A stretch of DNA of 64,000 nucleotides from Erinaceus europaeus (GCF_950295315.1 NC_080181.1:40515375-40579374); one strand, 5' to 3'; positions 23,012 through 33,185 are shown, numbered from the stretch's first letter. Notes: generated by a model from the sequence alone, not told the origin. Made by a program: numbers and translations.

Positions 23012-23024
23012 AAGAAGAAGAAGA
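22029..23024 (+). mobile_element. Vingi-type retrotransposon, copy 2, 5'-truncated
   Basis: A 1-kb insertion flanked by the 10-base duplication agtgtgcaag (22019-22028) and agtgtgaaag (23025-23034). Its 3' end is TAG plus a (GAA)n tail (about 23010-23024). By eye it differs from copy 1 at about a dozen of roughly 980 positions, mostly transitions, several at CpG. It shares the 3' end with copy 1 but is truncated further 5'. Confidence 0.92.
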
Positions 23025-23339
23025 AGTGTGAAAGAACCTGGATTAGAGCCTCTGGTCCCACCTACAGGATGGAAGCTTTGCAAGTGGTGAAGCAGGCCTG
23101 CAGGTGTCTCTCTGCCATTCTCCCTATCAGCCCCATCCCTCTCAATTTCTGGCTGTTTCTATCCAATAAATAAATAAAGATACTTACAAAATAATAATAA
23201 ATAAAGATCTGAACTAAATGTTGTTAAAAGGGGGGGGGCTTTATCCCTTAATTCTGAATACTTCTTTTGAATGTATTATAATTTATTTAGAAGCAAAAAT
23301 AAATGTACTGATGTTTGTGAGCTTGTGATAGTGTTTTGG

Positions 23340-23560
23340 GGCAAAGGTGGGCCCATCTGCAGGAGGTGAGCTTCAGGAGTGGTGAAACAGGTCTACAGAT
23401 ATCTCTCTGCTTCTTTCCCTCTATATCTCCCCCCCTCCTATCTCAAATGTCTCTCTGTCTTATCCAATAAGAAGTGGGAAAAAATAGCCACCAGGAACAG
23501 CGGATTCGTAGTTCCAGCACCGAACTCCAATAATAACCCTGGAGGTAAATAAATAGAGAT
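23340..23560 (+). repeat. Extended SINE, sense, 5'-truncated
   Basis: Body gtgaaacaggtctacagata, then ctgtcttatccaataagaag, gccaccaggaacagcggatt and aataataaccctggaggtaa. The head is missing. Confidence 0.7.
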
Positions 23561-23574
23561 AAATAAATACATAA

Positions 23575-23712
23575 ATAAAAGAGATATACCTGCAGTACTA
23601 CTTAACTATTCATGAAGTGTTTCCCCCCTGCAGATGGGGAGCAGGGGCTTGAACCTGGGCCTTTGCATGGTAATATATGCACTCAACCAGGTGTACCACT
23701 GCCCAGCCTTCT
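23575..23712 (-). repeat. SINE-B, antisense
   Basis: cctgcagtactacttaac, cagatggggagcaggggctt and the head ending accaggtgtaccactgccc. Confidence 0.75.
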
Positions 23713-24284
23713 TGGTCGGGCATTTTAAAATGAGACTGACTTAAATGTCAAGAAATTAAGAGAGGTCATTGGAAAACTGATATAGCCAAGTGCACAGAAC
23801 ATAGCTACTATAAACAGGATTTGATAGAAGACTTACAGGACCCAATGGCAAAGCCTACAAATCTCTGGATTATACAAGGGAAAGGATCCAATATATGACA
23901 CAGAGAAACAGCATTTACATCAGTCATATATCACTGCCAAAAGTTATCTCCAAACTAGACATCCAGACAGGGCTTGAGAGGCCTGGGCTCAGCAAGTCAA
24001 CACAGCAGAACCCAGATTTAGAGTCAAATAGGCAGGCGGGTACAGAAGATGCCAGAGACAAATGCAGTGGAACAGATATAAGCAGGAGAGTCGGGGGGAG
24101 GGGGCTATTTATCTTGGTGTTTATACTTAATGGAATTAGAAGAACTCAGTTGTTTCCATGTGGCAGTCAGAAATCAAAAGGAGGAGGATTGCAAAATAGT
24201 TGACTTGGATAATAGGTTGCTCTGCCATGCATGTGACCTAGGGCTGAGCCTAGGTCTTACCAACTGAAGTTTCTGATCTTTTTT
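23713..24284. other. Intergenic sequence, no recognised gene
   Basis: Unique-looking. One 102-codon frame (23895-24203) has no recognisable domain and no conserved-exon look. Confidence 0.4.
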
Positions 24285-24548
24285 TTTTTTTAATATTTAT
24301 GTATTCCCTTTTGTTGTCCTTGTTGTTTTTATTCTTGTCGTTGTTGGATAGAACAGAGGGAAATGGAGAGAGATGGGGAAGAGAGATGGAGAGAGGGGGA
24401 GAGAAAGATAGACACCTGCAGACCTGCTTCATCACTTGTGAAGCAACTTTTCGGCAGGTGGAGAGCCTGGGGCTTGAACCAGGATACTTTTGCCTGTCTT
24501 TGCGCTTTGCACCACCTGCACTTAACCCACTGAGCTACCGCCTAACTC
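24285..24548 (-). repeat. SINE-A, antisense, full length
   Basis: Tail attcccttttgttgtcc, body gacagacac-type wording, head cactgagctaccgcctaact. Confidence 0.88.
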
Positions 24549-24556
24549 TGTAGTTT

Positions 24557-25110
24557 TTGACCTTCATCTCACTCTCTCTCCTCCTCACACTCTCCCTCTT
24601 TCATTCCCCCTTTTCCCCCTCTTCCTCTTTACCATCCTCTCCCTCCCCCACTCCTTCTCTCCCTCATGCCCTCTCTCTACTCCCTTCCCCCCTCATACCA
24701 TTCCTTGTCCCCTCTCTTCTCTCCCTCCCCTCACCCTTCTCTCTCTCCCCTCCCTCCTCCCTCTCTCCCCCTTCCGCCTCTCCCCCTCTCCTTCTTTTCT
24801 TTCCCTTCCCCTCTCCTTCTCCCTCTCCCCCTTCCTTCCGCCTTTGGTTTTCCCTCTCCCTCCCCTTTCCCACTCTCATTCCCTTCTCCCTTCTCCTCCT
24901 TTCCCTCTCCCCTTTCTTATCTCTTTCTCCTACTCCTCCTTCTTCTCTCCCTCTCCCTCTCCTTTCCCTCTCCCCTATCCCTTACTCTCCCCCTTTCCCT
25001 CTCCCTCTCCCCCCTCCCACCCTACTCCTCTCTCTCTGCCTCTCCCTTTCCCCAACCCCTCTCCCTCACCTTCTCCTCTTCCCTTTCCCTCCTTTGTCTT
25101 CCTTGAAAGG
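24557..25110. repeat. Long pyrimidine-rich (CCCTCT-type) tract
   Basis: About 550 bases almost entirely C and T on the + strand, built of irregular CTCCCT, CTTCCC and similar units. The long frames here (24557-25255, 24666-25106) are Ser/Pro/Leu runs produced by the repeat, not proteins. Confidence 0.92.
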
Positions 25111-25212
25111 GAACAAAGGTTGCTCATTATGCAAAACTTGTGTCCTGCAATGTATACAACTGAGACTCCAGTCCCAGCACCACATGGCAGTGCTGTTGTT
25201 TTCGACAGGTTA

Positions 25213-25636
25213 TGTTGTTTTCGCCGGGCTGGCTTCACAGGTGGGTAACAGATGACCAGGGACTCATGGTTGAGCTGTAGGCAGTATCTCTTTATTCATG
25301 CAGGACGCAGCACAATCTAAGACGAGCTAAGCTAAACTCAAGGTACAGTACTGTAAAACTCACAATGCTGTCTTTATATATACTTGCAAGTAAGGTGGAA
25401 ACAGGATGTGACATAGAGAGGGTGGAGAGAAAAGTGACTGGTGAAAATCAGAGTGTGACAAAGAGGGGGCAGAGCAGGCGAGAATCCTATCACTGAACCA
25501 CAAATGCCCTGGAGGGGGGGTGGAACTTGTTAACAGTGGTTATGTAAATAGAATGAAGTGGTTATGTAAATAGAATAGTGTTAAGCAGGGGGGATTTAAA
25601 CCAAATGAAACAGAAGGGGTCTCATGCATACCAACA
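25213..25636 (-). mobile_element. 3' LTR of a class II-like endogenous retrovirus
   Basis: On the minus strand this 424-base unit begins TGTTGGTATG (complement at 25627-25636) and ends AAAACAACA (complement from 25213). It shares its start with the solo LTR at 12807 and its end with that at 54093. It carries a TATA-like tatataaaga (complement 25372-25382) and AATAAA (complement 25291-25296). A polypurine tract lies immediately upstream. No matching second LTR is visible in the window. Confidence 0.88.
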
Positions 25637-26240
25637 ATTCCCTTTCTTTTTAACTAATGGCCATTGTGGGGTGAACAGAAACGTATATCGTACAGGCATT
25701 TTCAAAAGAACTGGCATAAGACATGGAAAACAAAATAAGCGAGCAGCAATAACCAGTGTGATGTCAAGGGGAATGTTTCTTGCCTCAAAGGACAAGGCCT
25801 AGCAGGCGAAATGGCATTTCTTGCCTCTGGGAATGCTTCATGCCTCTGGGGGCATCTCTTGCCTCAAAGGGCGTTTCCTGCCTCTATGGGCATCTCTTGC
25901 CTCTTGGGGCGCTTCATGCCTCTGTGGGCATAACCTAATAAGGAGGGGGAGTTTTCTGCCTCTGGGGAAGAGCCTGCAGGCGAGGGGACATGGTCTATAA
26001 AGTCTCAATGCAATTGGCTGAAGTTAGTCTTTGAGAAACACAGCAGCTTGTACCAGTAAGTCCGATGGAGGTGTCAGTCCAAAGTAGCTGACCACAGAAG
26101 AAAATGCCCGAGGATGAAATGCTGCATGTCTGTCTCGATGGGGAATGTCAGCCACCAGAATTCTGCTTTTCTGTAGAGAGTGATCTTTGGAGTCTGTGAA
26201 TCTGTTTCTTCAGGTCATGCCAGGGCTCCTCTGCCTGCAG
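25637..26240 (-). mobile_element. ERV internal 3' region with polypurine tract
   Basis: Immediately 5' of the LTR on the minus strand is the polypurine tract TAAAAAGAAAGGGAAT (complement 25637-25652), which primes plus-strand synthesis in retroviruses. Further sequence lacks a long open frame, so any env or accessory region is absent or decayed. It includes a 20-base tandem repeat. The far boundary is uncertain. Confidence 0.65.
25768..25930. repeat. Tandem repeat, about 20-base GCCTC-containing unit
   Basis: Units like ggcatctcttgcctctgggg recur about seven times with small changes (ttgcctc or atgcctc core), with a short interruption near 25795-25805. The array lies inside the proviral remnant. 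Confidence 0.85.
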
Positions 26241-26627
26241 CCTGCCTCTCAGACAGTCTCCCTCTGCCCCCTAGCCCCCTTACAGCCTCTGCCATGGCCC
26301 CCCAAACCTACGAAAGCTCTGGTGCCATGGTATCTCTCTGTCTCTCTCTCTAGATGAATGTGATAGCTACCCAGGAGGAATGAAACTACTTTGCAGAAAA
26401 GAAAAAAAGACATCAAAATAACAAACGTCATTTTATTACAAAGAAAAAAAAAGCTGAAATAGCATTGTCAGCTTCATCAAGCCAATGTAATCAGTACCGA
26501 GGCTAGGGAGGTCGCAACTGTTTTGTTATTCCCAGAATTCAAGTGACTGCTCGCTTTTGGCAGTAGGAAATACCTGACTGAACACAAAAGGCAGGCTTCA
26601 GGGTGCTGAGATCACAGTCTCAACCTG

Positions 26628-26955
26628 CCCATTCATTCATTCATTCATTCATTCATTCATTCCATTCATTCATTCTTTCTTTCTTTCTTCCTTTCTTTCC
26701 TTTTCTTTCTTTATTTTTCTTTTTCTTTTTTTACCTTGCTCCCTTTCTTCCTTCTTTTCTTTCTGCCTTTCTTTCTTAATAGAAGGAAAGGAATAGAGAT
26801 TGAGAAGGAGGTAGAGAGAAACAGGAGAAACACCCACAGCACTTTTCTACCTCTCAAGAAGCTCCCACTCACATGCAGGGACCAGGGACTTGAACCTGGA
26901 TACTGGCTCATGGTAATGTGTGCACTTTACTGGGTGAACCACCACTTGGTCCTGG
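26628..26955 (-). repeat. (ATTC)n/(TTTC)n run and SINE-B, antisense
   Basis: ATTC repeats at about 26630-26680 grade into TTTC runs, then the minus-strand SINE-B (gagattgagaaggaggtaga, gggacttgaacctggatact, gtgaaccaccacttggtcc). The microsatellite probably grew from the SINE A-tail. Confidence 0.75.
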
Positions 26956-27689
26956 CACTGATTTTCTGTTACTGGATTTTAGAAACTGCCTCCTAGGAGT
27001 TGTGGAGACTTTGACACGTTCCCCACTCCCTCACCCCCCAGTGCCAGCATCACAGGTCAAAAACTCTTCCCATATATTGTCCAGGCAAACTCCTCTGTCT
27101 TTCAGACATGAAGGAGTTTCTGGTTCAGCTATCAAGATGTTTAGGGTTGTTATTATTATTACTATTATTATTATTATTTAGGCTCTGAGACTTTGATTTT
27201 ATATAATTTCACCTTTTTATGTGAACTTTCCGTTAACTTCAAATAGAGGTGAAGGGGAAGGAGAGCAGGAGACAGAGGTATCATTGCATCAATCTATCAT
27301 TCACAAAACTGTCCTTTGGTGCTACTTGTACCCTGGCATTCCAGCTTCTAGAGCTCAGTCCCCAGGTGCTTGTAGAGGCAAAGAGACTACTCTACCAGGG
27401 TGAACTATCTCTTGGCTCCTGGGTGAGGAGGGTGGACGAAGAAAACTTGAGTGGTGGATGCAGTGTAGAAATGTCCCCCTGTGATCTTATAAACTTGTAG
27501 ACCATTATTAGATCATTAATAAATAACCCCGAGTATACTCTTTCAGATTTCATGTTTCACATGTCAGTGATGCTCCCAAGAGATCAATAGCCATTTCCAA
27601 ACATGGAAGGGCAATGAGATCAAAATTACCAATCTATATTTCTGTGGAATCTGGGTATTCTATAACAGAAAATTGTGTGTTCCTTCCTT
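26956..27689. other. Intergenic sequence with (TTA)n and decayed repeat pieces
   Basis: A TTA trinucleotide run lies at about 27149-27178. Around 27245-27425 a diverged SINE body may be present (ccaggtgcttgtagaggcaa, accagggtgaactatctc). No gene was recognised. Confidence 0.4.
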
Positions 27690-28250
27690 CTTCTTTGGCT
27701 GCTTGTCTTCACAGTCATGTTGATTTCCATGGTGTTTCCTTATTTGAAGCTTCCATCATGAATCCACCTAGAATGTCATTTGTGGTATGAGATTCAGATG
27801 TAGTTTTCTTCAGATAGTCATCCCCCCAATTATATATATATTTAATTTTTTATGTATTGATTTATTTGTTTTTGGATAGAGACAGAGAGAAATTGAGAGA
27901 AGGGGAAGGTATTTTTTTATTTTCTCTTTTGTTACCCTTGTTGTTTTTTATTGTTCTTGTAGTTATTATGGTTGTTATTGATGTCAGTGTTGTTGGGCAG
28001 GACAGAGAGAAATGGAGAGAGGAGGGGAAGACAAAGAGAGGAAGAGAAAGATAGACACCTGCAGACCTGCTTCACTGCCTGTGAAGTGACTCCCCTGCAG
28101 GTGGGGAGCCGGGAGTTTGAACTGGGATCCTTATTGCTGGTCCTTGGGTTTTATGCCACGTGCGCTTAACCCGCTGTGCTGCCACCTGACCCAATTATAT
28201 TTTAATAGTTCTTATTTTCCTCTTTTCAAATGTAACTTGAAAGTTCACAT
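27690..28250 (-). mobile_element. Old L1 ORF2 fragment, antisense, split by a SINE dimer
   Basis: tgtggtatgagattcagatg, tagttttcttcagatagtca and, after the SINE, taatagttcttattttcc match the antisense of an L1 ORF2 region. Removal of 27836-28189 joins the two parts. Confidence 0.65.
27836..28189 (-). repeat. SINE-A joined to a SINE-B tail, antisense, one insertion
   Basis: The minus strand reads SINE-A head (28189) to SINE-A tail (about 27913), then a SINE-B 3' end (ggatagagacagagagaaat complement side, 27873-27912) and a (TA)n tail. The direct repeat cccaattatat (27825-27835 and 28190-28200) bounds the whole, so the fused unit moved as one. Confidence 0.75.
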
Positions 28251-28311
28251 TTGTCACGAAGTTCACATTTGTTTTCATTCCAATTACACATAGTTTCATG
28301 AGAATTGCAAA

Positions 28312-28525
28312 GAGGCTAGGCAGTGGTGCACCTGGTTAAGTGCACACATTACAGTGTACAAGAACTCAGGTTCAGGTCCCTGGTCCCCACCTGTAGGAGG
28401 AAAGCTCCACAAGCAAGCGGTAAAGTGGGGCTGTAGGTGTCTCTTCCCCTCTCTATTTCCCCCTCCCCTCTCAATTTCTGTTTCTCTATTCCATAGTGAA
28501 TAAACAAAAATACTAATAAAAAAGG
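28312..28525 (+). repeat. SINE-B, sense
   Basis: Head aggcagtggtgcacctggtt, B-box-like ggttcaggtccc, body and an A-rich tail near 28510-28535. Confidence 0.85.
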
Positions 28526-28639
28526 AAGAAAAAATTGCTTAAAAAGGTAAGAAAATCACAGAGAAATAATACCTTTAACTGATACACTATGATATTGCTT
28601 TGTATTTTAAAATGAAATTTATAATATTTCTTTGTGGTT

Positions 28640-28845
28640 TGACTTTTTAAAATATATATTTATTTGAATAGAGACAGATAGTTGTTGAGAGGAAAGAGGA
28701 AGAGAGAAGGGGAGACTCCAGCCACACTGCTTTACCGCTTATGAAGGTTTCTCACCTGCAGGTTGGGACTGGGGACTTGAACCTGGGTCCTTGTACACTG
28801 TAAATGTGTGTGCTTAACCAAGTGTACCCCAGCTTGGCCCCTGTG
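28640..28845 (-). repeat. SINE-B, antisense
   Basis: Tail atatttatttgaatagagac, gggacttgaacctgggtcc, head end aaccaagtgtaccccagc. Confidence 0.82.
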
Positions 28846-29374
28846 ATTTAAGTATATGACTTGCTATTCAAATATTATACATTAGATGTATTAATCATAA
28901 AGCATAATATACATCTAAATAATAGCTACCTATTAGTACGTTACCTCCCTCCCTCCAAAATAACCTAATTGTTTATTCCTGGTTTTGTGGGTCACGACTT
29001 GAGGAGCAGCCTACACAGTAGTTCTGGTTTAGAGTCTTTCATGTACTTGCATCAAGATACTGGACAAGACTCCAATCATCTAAGTGTTTCTTTGGGGTTG
29101 AGGGTGAACTTCCTAGACAGCTAGCAGTTAACAAAAAAACTGAGCTACTTGCCCTTAGGCCTCCCATGGGACTGCACCCGTGTCCTTTTGGTAAGGCAGC
29201 TGGCTTCCCTCAGAACAAGTGATCCAAGAACAAAGAGAAACAGAAACCATATTAGCTAATGGCCAAACCTGGAGGTCAGACATGCCATTTCCTTAACATC
29301 CGTTAGCTCACATAGATCATTTCTATCTAGCAGGGGACAGGGCTACTGGGCTTGTGTGCTTGGGAAGAGTGGCT
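28846..29374. other. Intergenic sequence, no recognised feature
   Basis: Unique-looking. No open frame of note or repeat family seen. Confidence 0.4.
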
Positions 29375-29560
29375 CATGGTGGGCACACACTTCAAGTCCT
29401 CATGAATCCCATTTAGATCCTCCTCTGCCATCATGTTCCAGGACTTGAACCCCTACCCCATCCCAGTGTCTTTTACTTTGGTACAATACAGCAGCTCTGG
29501 TCCAAGTTCTGCTTTGCATTTTCCCCTCCCTTTCTTATTTCTCAACATCTCAACCCCAGT
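29375..29560 (-). repeat. Probable L1 UTR scrap, antisense
   Basis: ttttactttggtacaatac is the complement of the L1 block 'attgcaccaaagtaaaa'. catcatgttccaggacttga matches the complement of a piece at about 30490. Short and diverged. Confidence 0.45.
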
Positions 29561-29689
29561 CCAGAAATGTCACACAAGTACTAATTCTTATCTACCCCTT
29601 TCCTTCGTCTTTCCTTATCCCTATATTTTCTCTCTTCCTTTACTATTTATCTTTCCACCTTATTTGTTCAAATCTGAATTAAAATAACA

Positions 29690-30150
29690 ACAGCTTTATT
29701 TTGAGATTGTTGTAGATTCCTCTACTTCATAAGAAATACTGCAGGAAAACACACCCATCCCAAAAGACTTGTGTAAGTCTATGTTGACAGCAGCACAATT
29801 TGTAATAGCCAAAACTTGGGAAGCCAACCAGGTGTCCAGCAACAGACGAGTGACTGAGTGAGTTGTGGTCTATACACACAATGGAATACTACTTAGTTAT
29901 TAAAAATGGTGAATTCACCTTCTTCAACTCACCTTGGATGGAGCTTGAAGGAATCATGTTAAGTGAGAGAAGTCAGAAAGAGAAGGATGAATATGGGATG
30001 ATTCCACTCATAGATAGAATTTAAAAAATACAGAATGGAAAACACAAAGCATAACTTGAACTGGAGTTGGTGTATTGCGCCAAAGTAAAAGACCAGGAGG
30101 AGGACGAGGGTGGGGGTGGTGGGACACCATGTTAAACTCACATAGTATGA
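29690..30150 (+). mobile_element. L1 ORF2 end and start of 3' UTR, sense
   Basis: Contains gacagcagcacaatttgtaa, caatggaatactacttag, gtgaattcaccttcttcaac, tggatggagcttgaaggaat and agaaggatgaatatgggatg, the usual end of ORF2, then caccaaagtaaaa-type UTR wording at about 30078-30090. Several stops break the frame. Confidence 0.82.
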
Positions 30151-30164
30151 AGAGGATCCTGGCT

Positions 30165-30318
30165 GGAGGTATTGGCTCCCCACCTGCAGGAGGGTCACTT
30201 CGTAAGCAGTGAAGCAGGTCTGCTGGTGTCTATCTTTCTCTCTCCCACTCTACTTCTCTCCCCCTCTCAATTTCTCTCTGTCCTACCCAAAAAGGAAGAA
30301 AAAGAGAAAAAGAAAGAG

Positions 30319-30369
<51 letters not shown>

Positions 30370-30430
30370 GGAACAGTGGATTTGTAGTGCAGGCATCAAG
30401 CCCCAGCGATAACCCTGGAGGCAATAAATA
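30165..30430 (+). repeat. Extended SINE-A, sense, with (GAAA)n
   Basis: ctgcaggagggtcacttcgt, cctctcaatttctctctg, a GAAA array (30315-30368), then agccccagcgataaccctgg (30399-30418). Confidence 0.82.
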
Positions 30431-30459
30431 AGTTAATAATTAATTAATTAATTAACTAA

Positions 30460-30612
30460 TTAAAGGACTCTGAGGTTTGGGGGTTCAGGTCCTGGAACAT
30501 GATGGCAGAGGAGGACCTAGTGGGGGATGAATTTTTATTGGAAAATTGAGAAATGTTAACATATATATGAACTACTGTACTTTGTTGTTCACTGTAAACC
30601 ATTAATCCCCAA
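30460..30612 (+). mobile_element. Second-type retroposon 3' end, sense
   Basis: Shares ggacctagtggggg..., a 'gaaaattgagaaatgtta'-type middle and 'gtaaaccattaatccccaa' with the copy at 58400-58535, which keeps AATAAAG and an A tail. It looks like an L1 3' terminus of another subfamily. Confidence 0.6.
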
Positions 30613-30614
30613 AT

Positions 30615-30800
30615 GGGGCCAGGCAGTGCATCTGGTTGAGCACTCACATTACAGTGCACAAGGACCTGGGTTCAAGCCCCTGGTCCCCACCTGCAAGGAA
30701 AAAGCTTTGTGAGTGGTGAAGCAAAGCTGCAGGTCTCTCTCACCCCCCCTCTCCATTTCTGGCTGTTTCTATGCAATAAGTAAATAAAGATAATAAAAAA
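30615..30800 (+). repeat. SINE-B, sense
   Basis: ggggccaggcagtgcatctg, gggttcaagcccctgg, ggctgtttctatgcaataag. Confidence 0.88.
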
Positions 30801-30869
30801 TTAGAAAACAAATCGCCCGTTAAAGAAAATTAATTAATTTAAAATCATCACAATTACTTAATTAAAAAT

Positions 30870-31035
30870 AGGGGAGGGGAGGGGAGGGGAGAGAGAGAGA
30901 GACAAAAAGAGAGAGAGACCTGCAGACCTGCTTCAAAACTTCTGAAGTGTCCCCTGCAGGTGGGGAGCCAGGGGGCTGGAACCCAGTTCCTTGCACTATG
31001 TGAGCTTAACCAGGTGCACCACCACCCAGACACTC
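30870..31035 (-). repeat. SINE-B, antisense, with (GGGGA)n
   Basis: A GGGGA array (30870-30893) and a GA run replace part of the tail. Then gaacccagttccttgcac and head aaccaggtgcaccaccacc. Confidence 0.8.
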
Positions 31036-31284
31036 ATTTTAAATGGCTTTTATTGCTGGTTGTTAAAGGTTTTTTTGTTTTGTTTTAGTTTGTTTGTTAT
31101 ACATTATTATAAAAATGAGTTCCCTTGGTTGGTCTACTATAGTTTCTAATTGACTATACTTTGTGCATGAGAAATCTCCCAACTCTATGTCTTAACTTGT
31201 AGTGACCTAAATTATGAACCACTGTCCTACATTTAAAACCATGAAGTTGGAAACACTAATAATCGGTACCTCTTTCTCTTCCAG

Positions 31285-31325
31285 TATTCATATATATATG
31301 TATAAATATATATATATATATATAA
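31285..31325. repeat. (TA)n microsatellite
   Basis: Alternating TA with short interruptions. Confidence 0.8.
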
Positions 31326-31474
31326 CTATAAAATAATGAGTTACAACCAAACTTAGATGAATCCTTTGTAATTATTTTTTCAGTTGTATTTCTGTTTGCT
31401 TATTTTTGCTTGCTAGGGCATGAATAATTCTAATAATCCTGGAAGCTTTTTGTTTTTCTGATTTATATATTATT

Positions 31475-31815
31475 GCAGTGATAACCAAGGTTATCACTGA
31501 GGCTAGGTGCCTGCAGGGCAGATCCACTGTTCCTGGTAGACAGTTAATCCCTCCCTTCTCTCCTTCCTTCCTTCCTTCCTTCCTTCTTTCCTTCCTTCCT
31601 TCCTTCCTTCCTGCTTTCCCTGCTTGCTTGCTGGTGTCTGCTAGAGGCAGAGAGAAATTACGCAGGAAGGAGGAAATAGAGGAGAGAAAGAGACATGTGA
31701 AACTATGCTTCAACACTCATAAAGCTTCTCCCCTGCCAGTATGGGCTGGAGGCTTGAACCCAGGTCCCTGTGCATGATTACATATTTGTTATACTGGGTC
31801 CTCCACCACCCAGTA
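31475..31815 (-). repeat. Extended SINE-B, antisense, with (CCTT)n
   Basis: aaggttatcactgaggctag block, a CCTT array (31560-31613), gaggcttgaacccaggtcc and a decayed head ending ccaccacccagta. Confidence 0.75.
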
Positions 31816-31854
31816 CATTCCTTTTAATTTAAATATACACTGAAGAACAAGAAG

Positions 31855-32295
31855 AGAGACCAGGTGGTGGTGTACCTGGTTAACATCACACACTACAGTG
31901 TGCAAGGATCCAGGTTCAAGCCCCTGGTCCCTACCTGCAGGAGGAAAGCTTCATGAGTGGTGAAGTAGAACTACAGATGTTTCTCTCTCCCCTTCCCCCT
32001 CTCAATTTCTGTCTGTATTCAATAATAAATAAAATTTAAAGGGGGCAGGCAGTAGTGCAGTGAGCTAAGCTAATGCAGGTTTGGGGGCTGGGTGGTGGTG
32101 CACCTGGTTGAGTGCACATGTTACAATGCTCAAGGACCCGGGTTCAAGCGCCCGGTTCCCAACTGCAGCAGGAAAGCTTCATGAATGGTGAAGCAGGTCT
32201 TCAAGTGTCTCGCTGTCACTCTCCCTTTCTATCTTCCCCCTTCCTCCCAATTTCTGGTTATCTCTATCCAATAAATAAATAAATTAAAAAAAAAA
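31855..32295 (+). repeat. Two SINE-B copies in tandem, both sense
   Basis: The first is 31855-32040 (accaggtggtggtgtacctg to aataataaataaaattt). The second is 32085-32295 (gggctgggtggtggtgcacc to ctatccaataaataaat and an A run). They are separated by about 45 bases, which contain a further partial head (gggggcaggcagtagtgcag). Confidence 0.88.
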
Positions 32296-32680
32296 AAAAG
32301 AAAATGCAGGTTCCAAATCTTCCTCCTGTGGGAGAAATATCAGCACATAGTGAAAACAAATATTCAACCCTTCCTCGTAAGGGGCTGTCCAGAGTCTGCC
32401 CAATGTACAGTATGCTGCTCTCAGGATTCCCTCTCCAGCTGCATCTTGGCCTCACTCTAACACTTCTCTGAAAGGAGAGGTATTAGACCTCAAACTGCTC
32501 TTAATCCCTTCTGTATCCAACCTGATTTTACCTGCCATTTACACAGACAGACAGATGAAGGAATTTTCAAGAGCAGCAGATCGTAACCATTAGACCAACA
32601 AAAAGGTGTTTTGACTCCATCCCCCACTTTTCTAGTCACTTGTCTCCTACTTAGAGATCTCTTTACTTTTTAAAATACTT
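32296..32680. other. Intergenic sequence, no recognised feature
   Basis: Unique-looking sequence between SINEs, with a short repeat cagacagacag near 32546. Confidence 0.35.
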
Positions 32681-32684
32681 TTTT

Positions 32685-33185
32685 TTATTGTCACTAAGGT
32701 TATCACTGGGGTTTAGTGCCAGCAATATGAATCCACCACTCCACCACATTAATTAGTTAAATGTATGATTGGATAGAGACAGAGAGAGAAATTGAGAGGG
32801 GGAGATGGCAAAAGAGAGACACCTGCAGCTCTGTTTCACCACTTATAAAGCTTTGCCCCTGAGGGTAGAAACCAGAGGCTTGAACCTGGATCCTTGTGTA
32901 GTATAATGTATGTGTTTAACCAGGTATGCCATCACCTGGCCCCCTCTCTCCCTCCCTCCCTCCCTTCCTTCCTTCCTTTTTTATTCCTTCCTTCCTTTTC
33001 TTTCTTTCTATTTTATTTAATTTGATAAGAGATTGAGAAAGAAGGGGGAGAGAGAGAGAAAGATAGATACCTGCAGACCTGCTTTACCACTCGTGAAACA
33101 TTGCCCCCTGCAGGAACAGGACTCGAACCTGTATCCTTGCACATGGTAATGTGTGTGCCCAACCAGATGTGGTCCTGCCTGGCCC
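32685..33185 (-). repeat. Two antisense SINE-B copies, first extended
   Basis: 32685-32943 carries the extra block (aaggttatcactggggttta) then body and head (aaccaggtatgccatcacc). 32985-33185 is a second copy following a CCTT run (32944-32996), with head aaccagatgtggtcctgcc. Confidence 0.8.

Larger units (their letters stand above)
21978..23200 (+). repeat. SINE-B, sense, split by Vingi copy 2
   Basis: The head gggggccaggtagtggcata runs to 22028 and the body resumes at 23035 (aacctggattagagcc...), ending ctatccaataaataaata near 23175. Removing 22029-23034 restores one ordinary SINE-B, so the Vingi inserted after the SINE. Confidence 0.9.

Noticed and set aside
24557..25255. 232-codon open frame rich in Ser, Pro and Leu
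   Set aside because: Produced by the long C/T tract. All three forward frames are open there and no domain is visible.
25768..25930. CRISPR-like array of 20-base repeats
   Set aside because: Units are directly adjacent and diverged, without unique spacers, inside a vertebrate ERV remnant.
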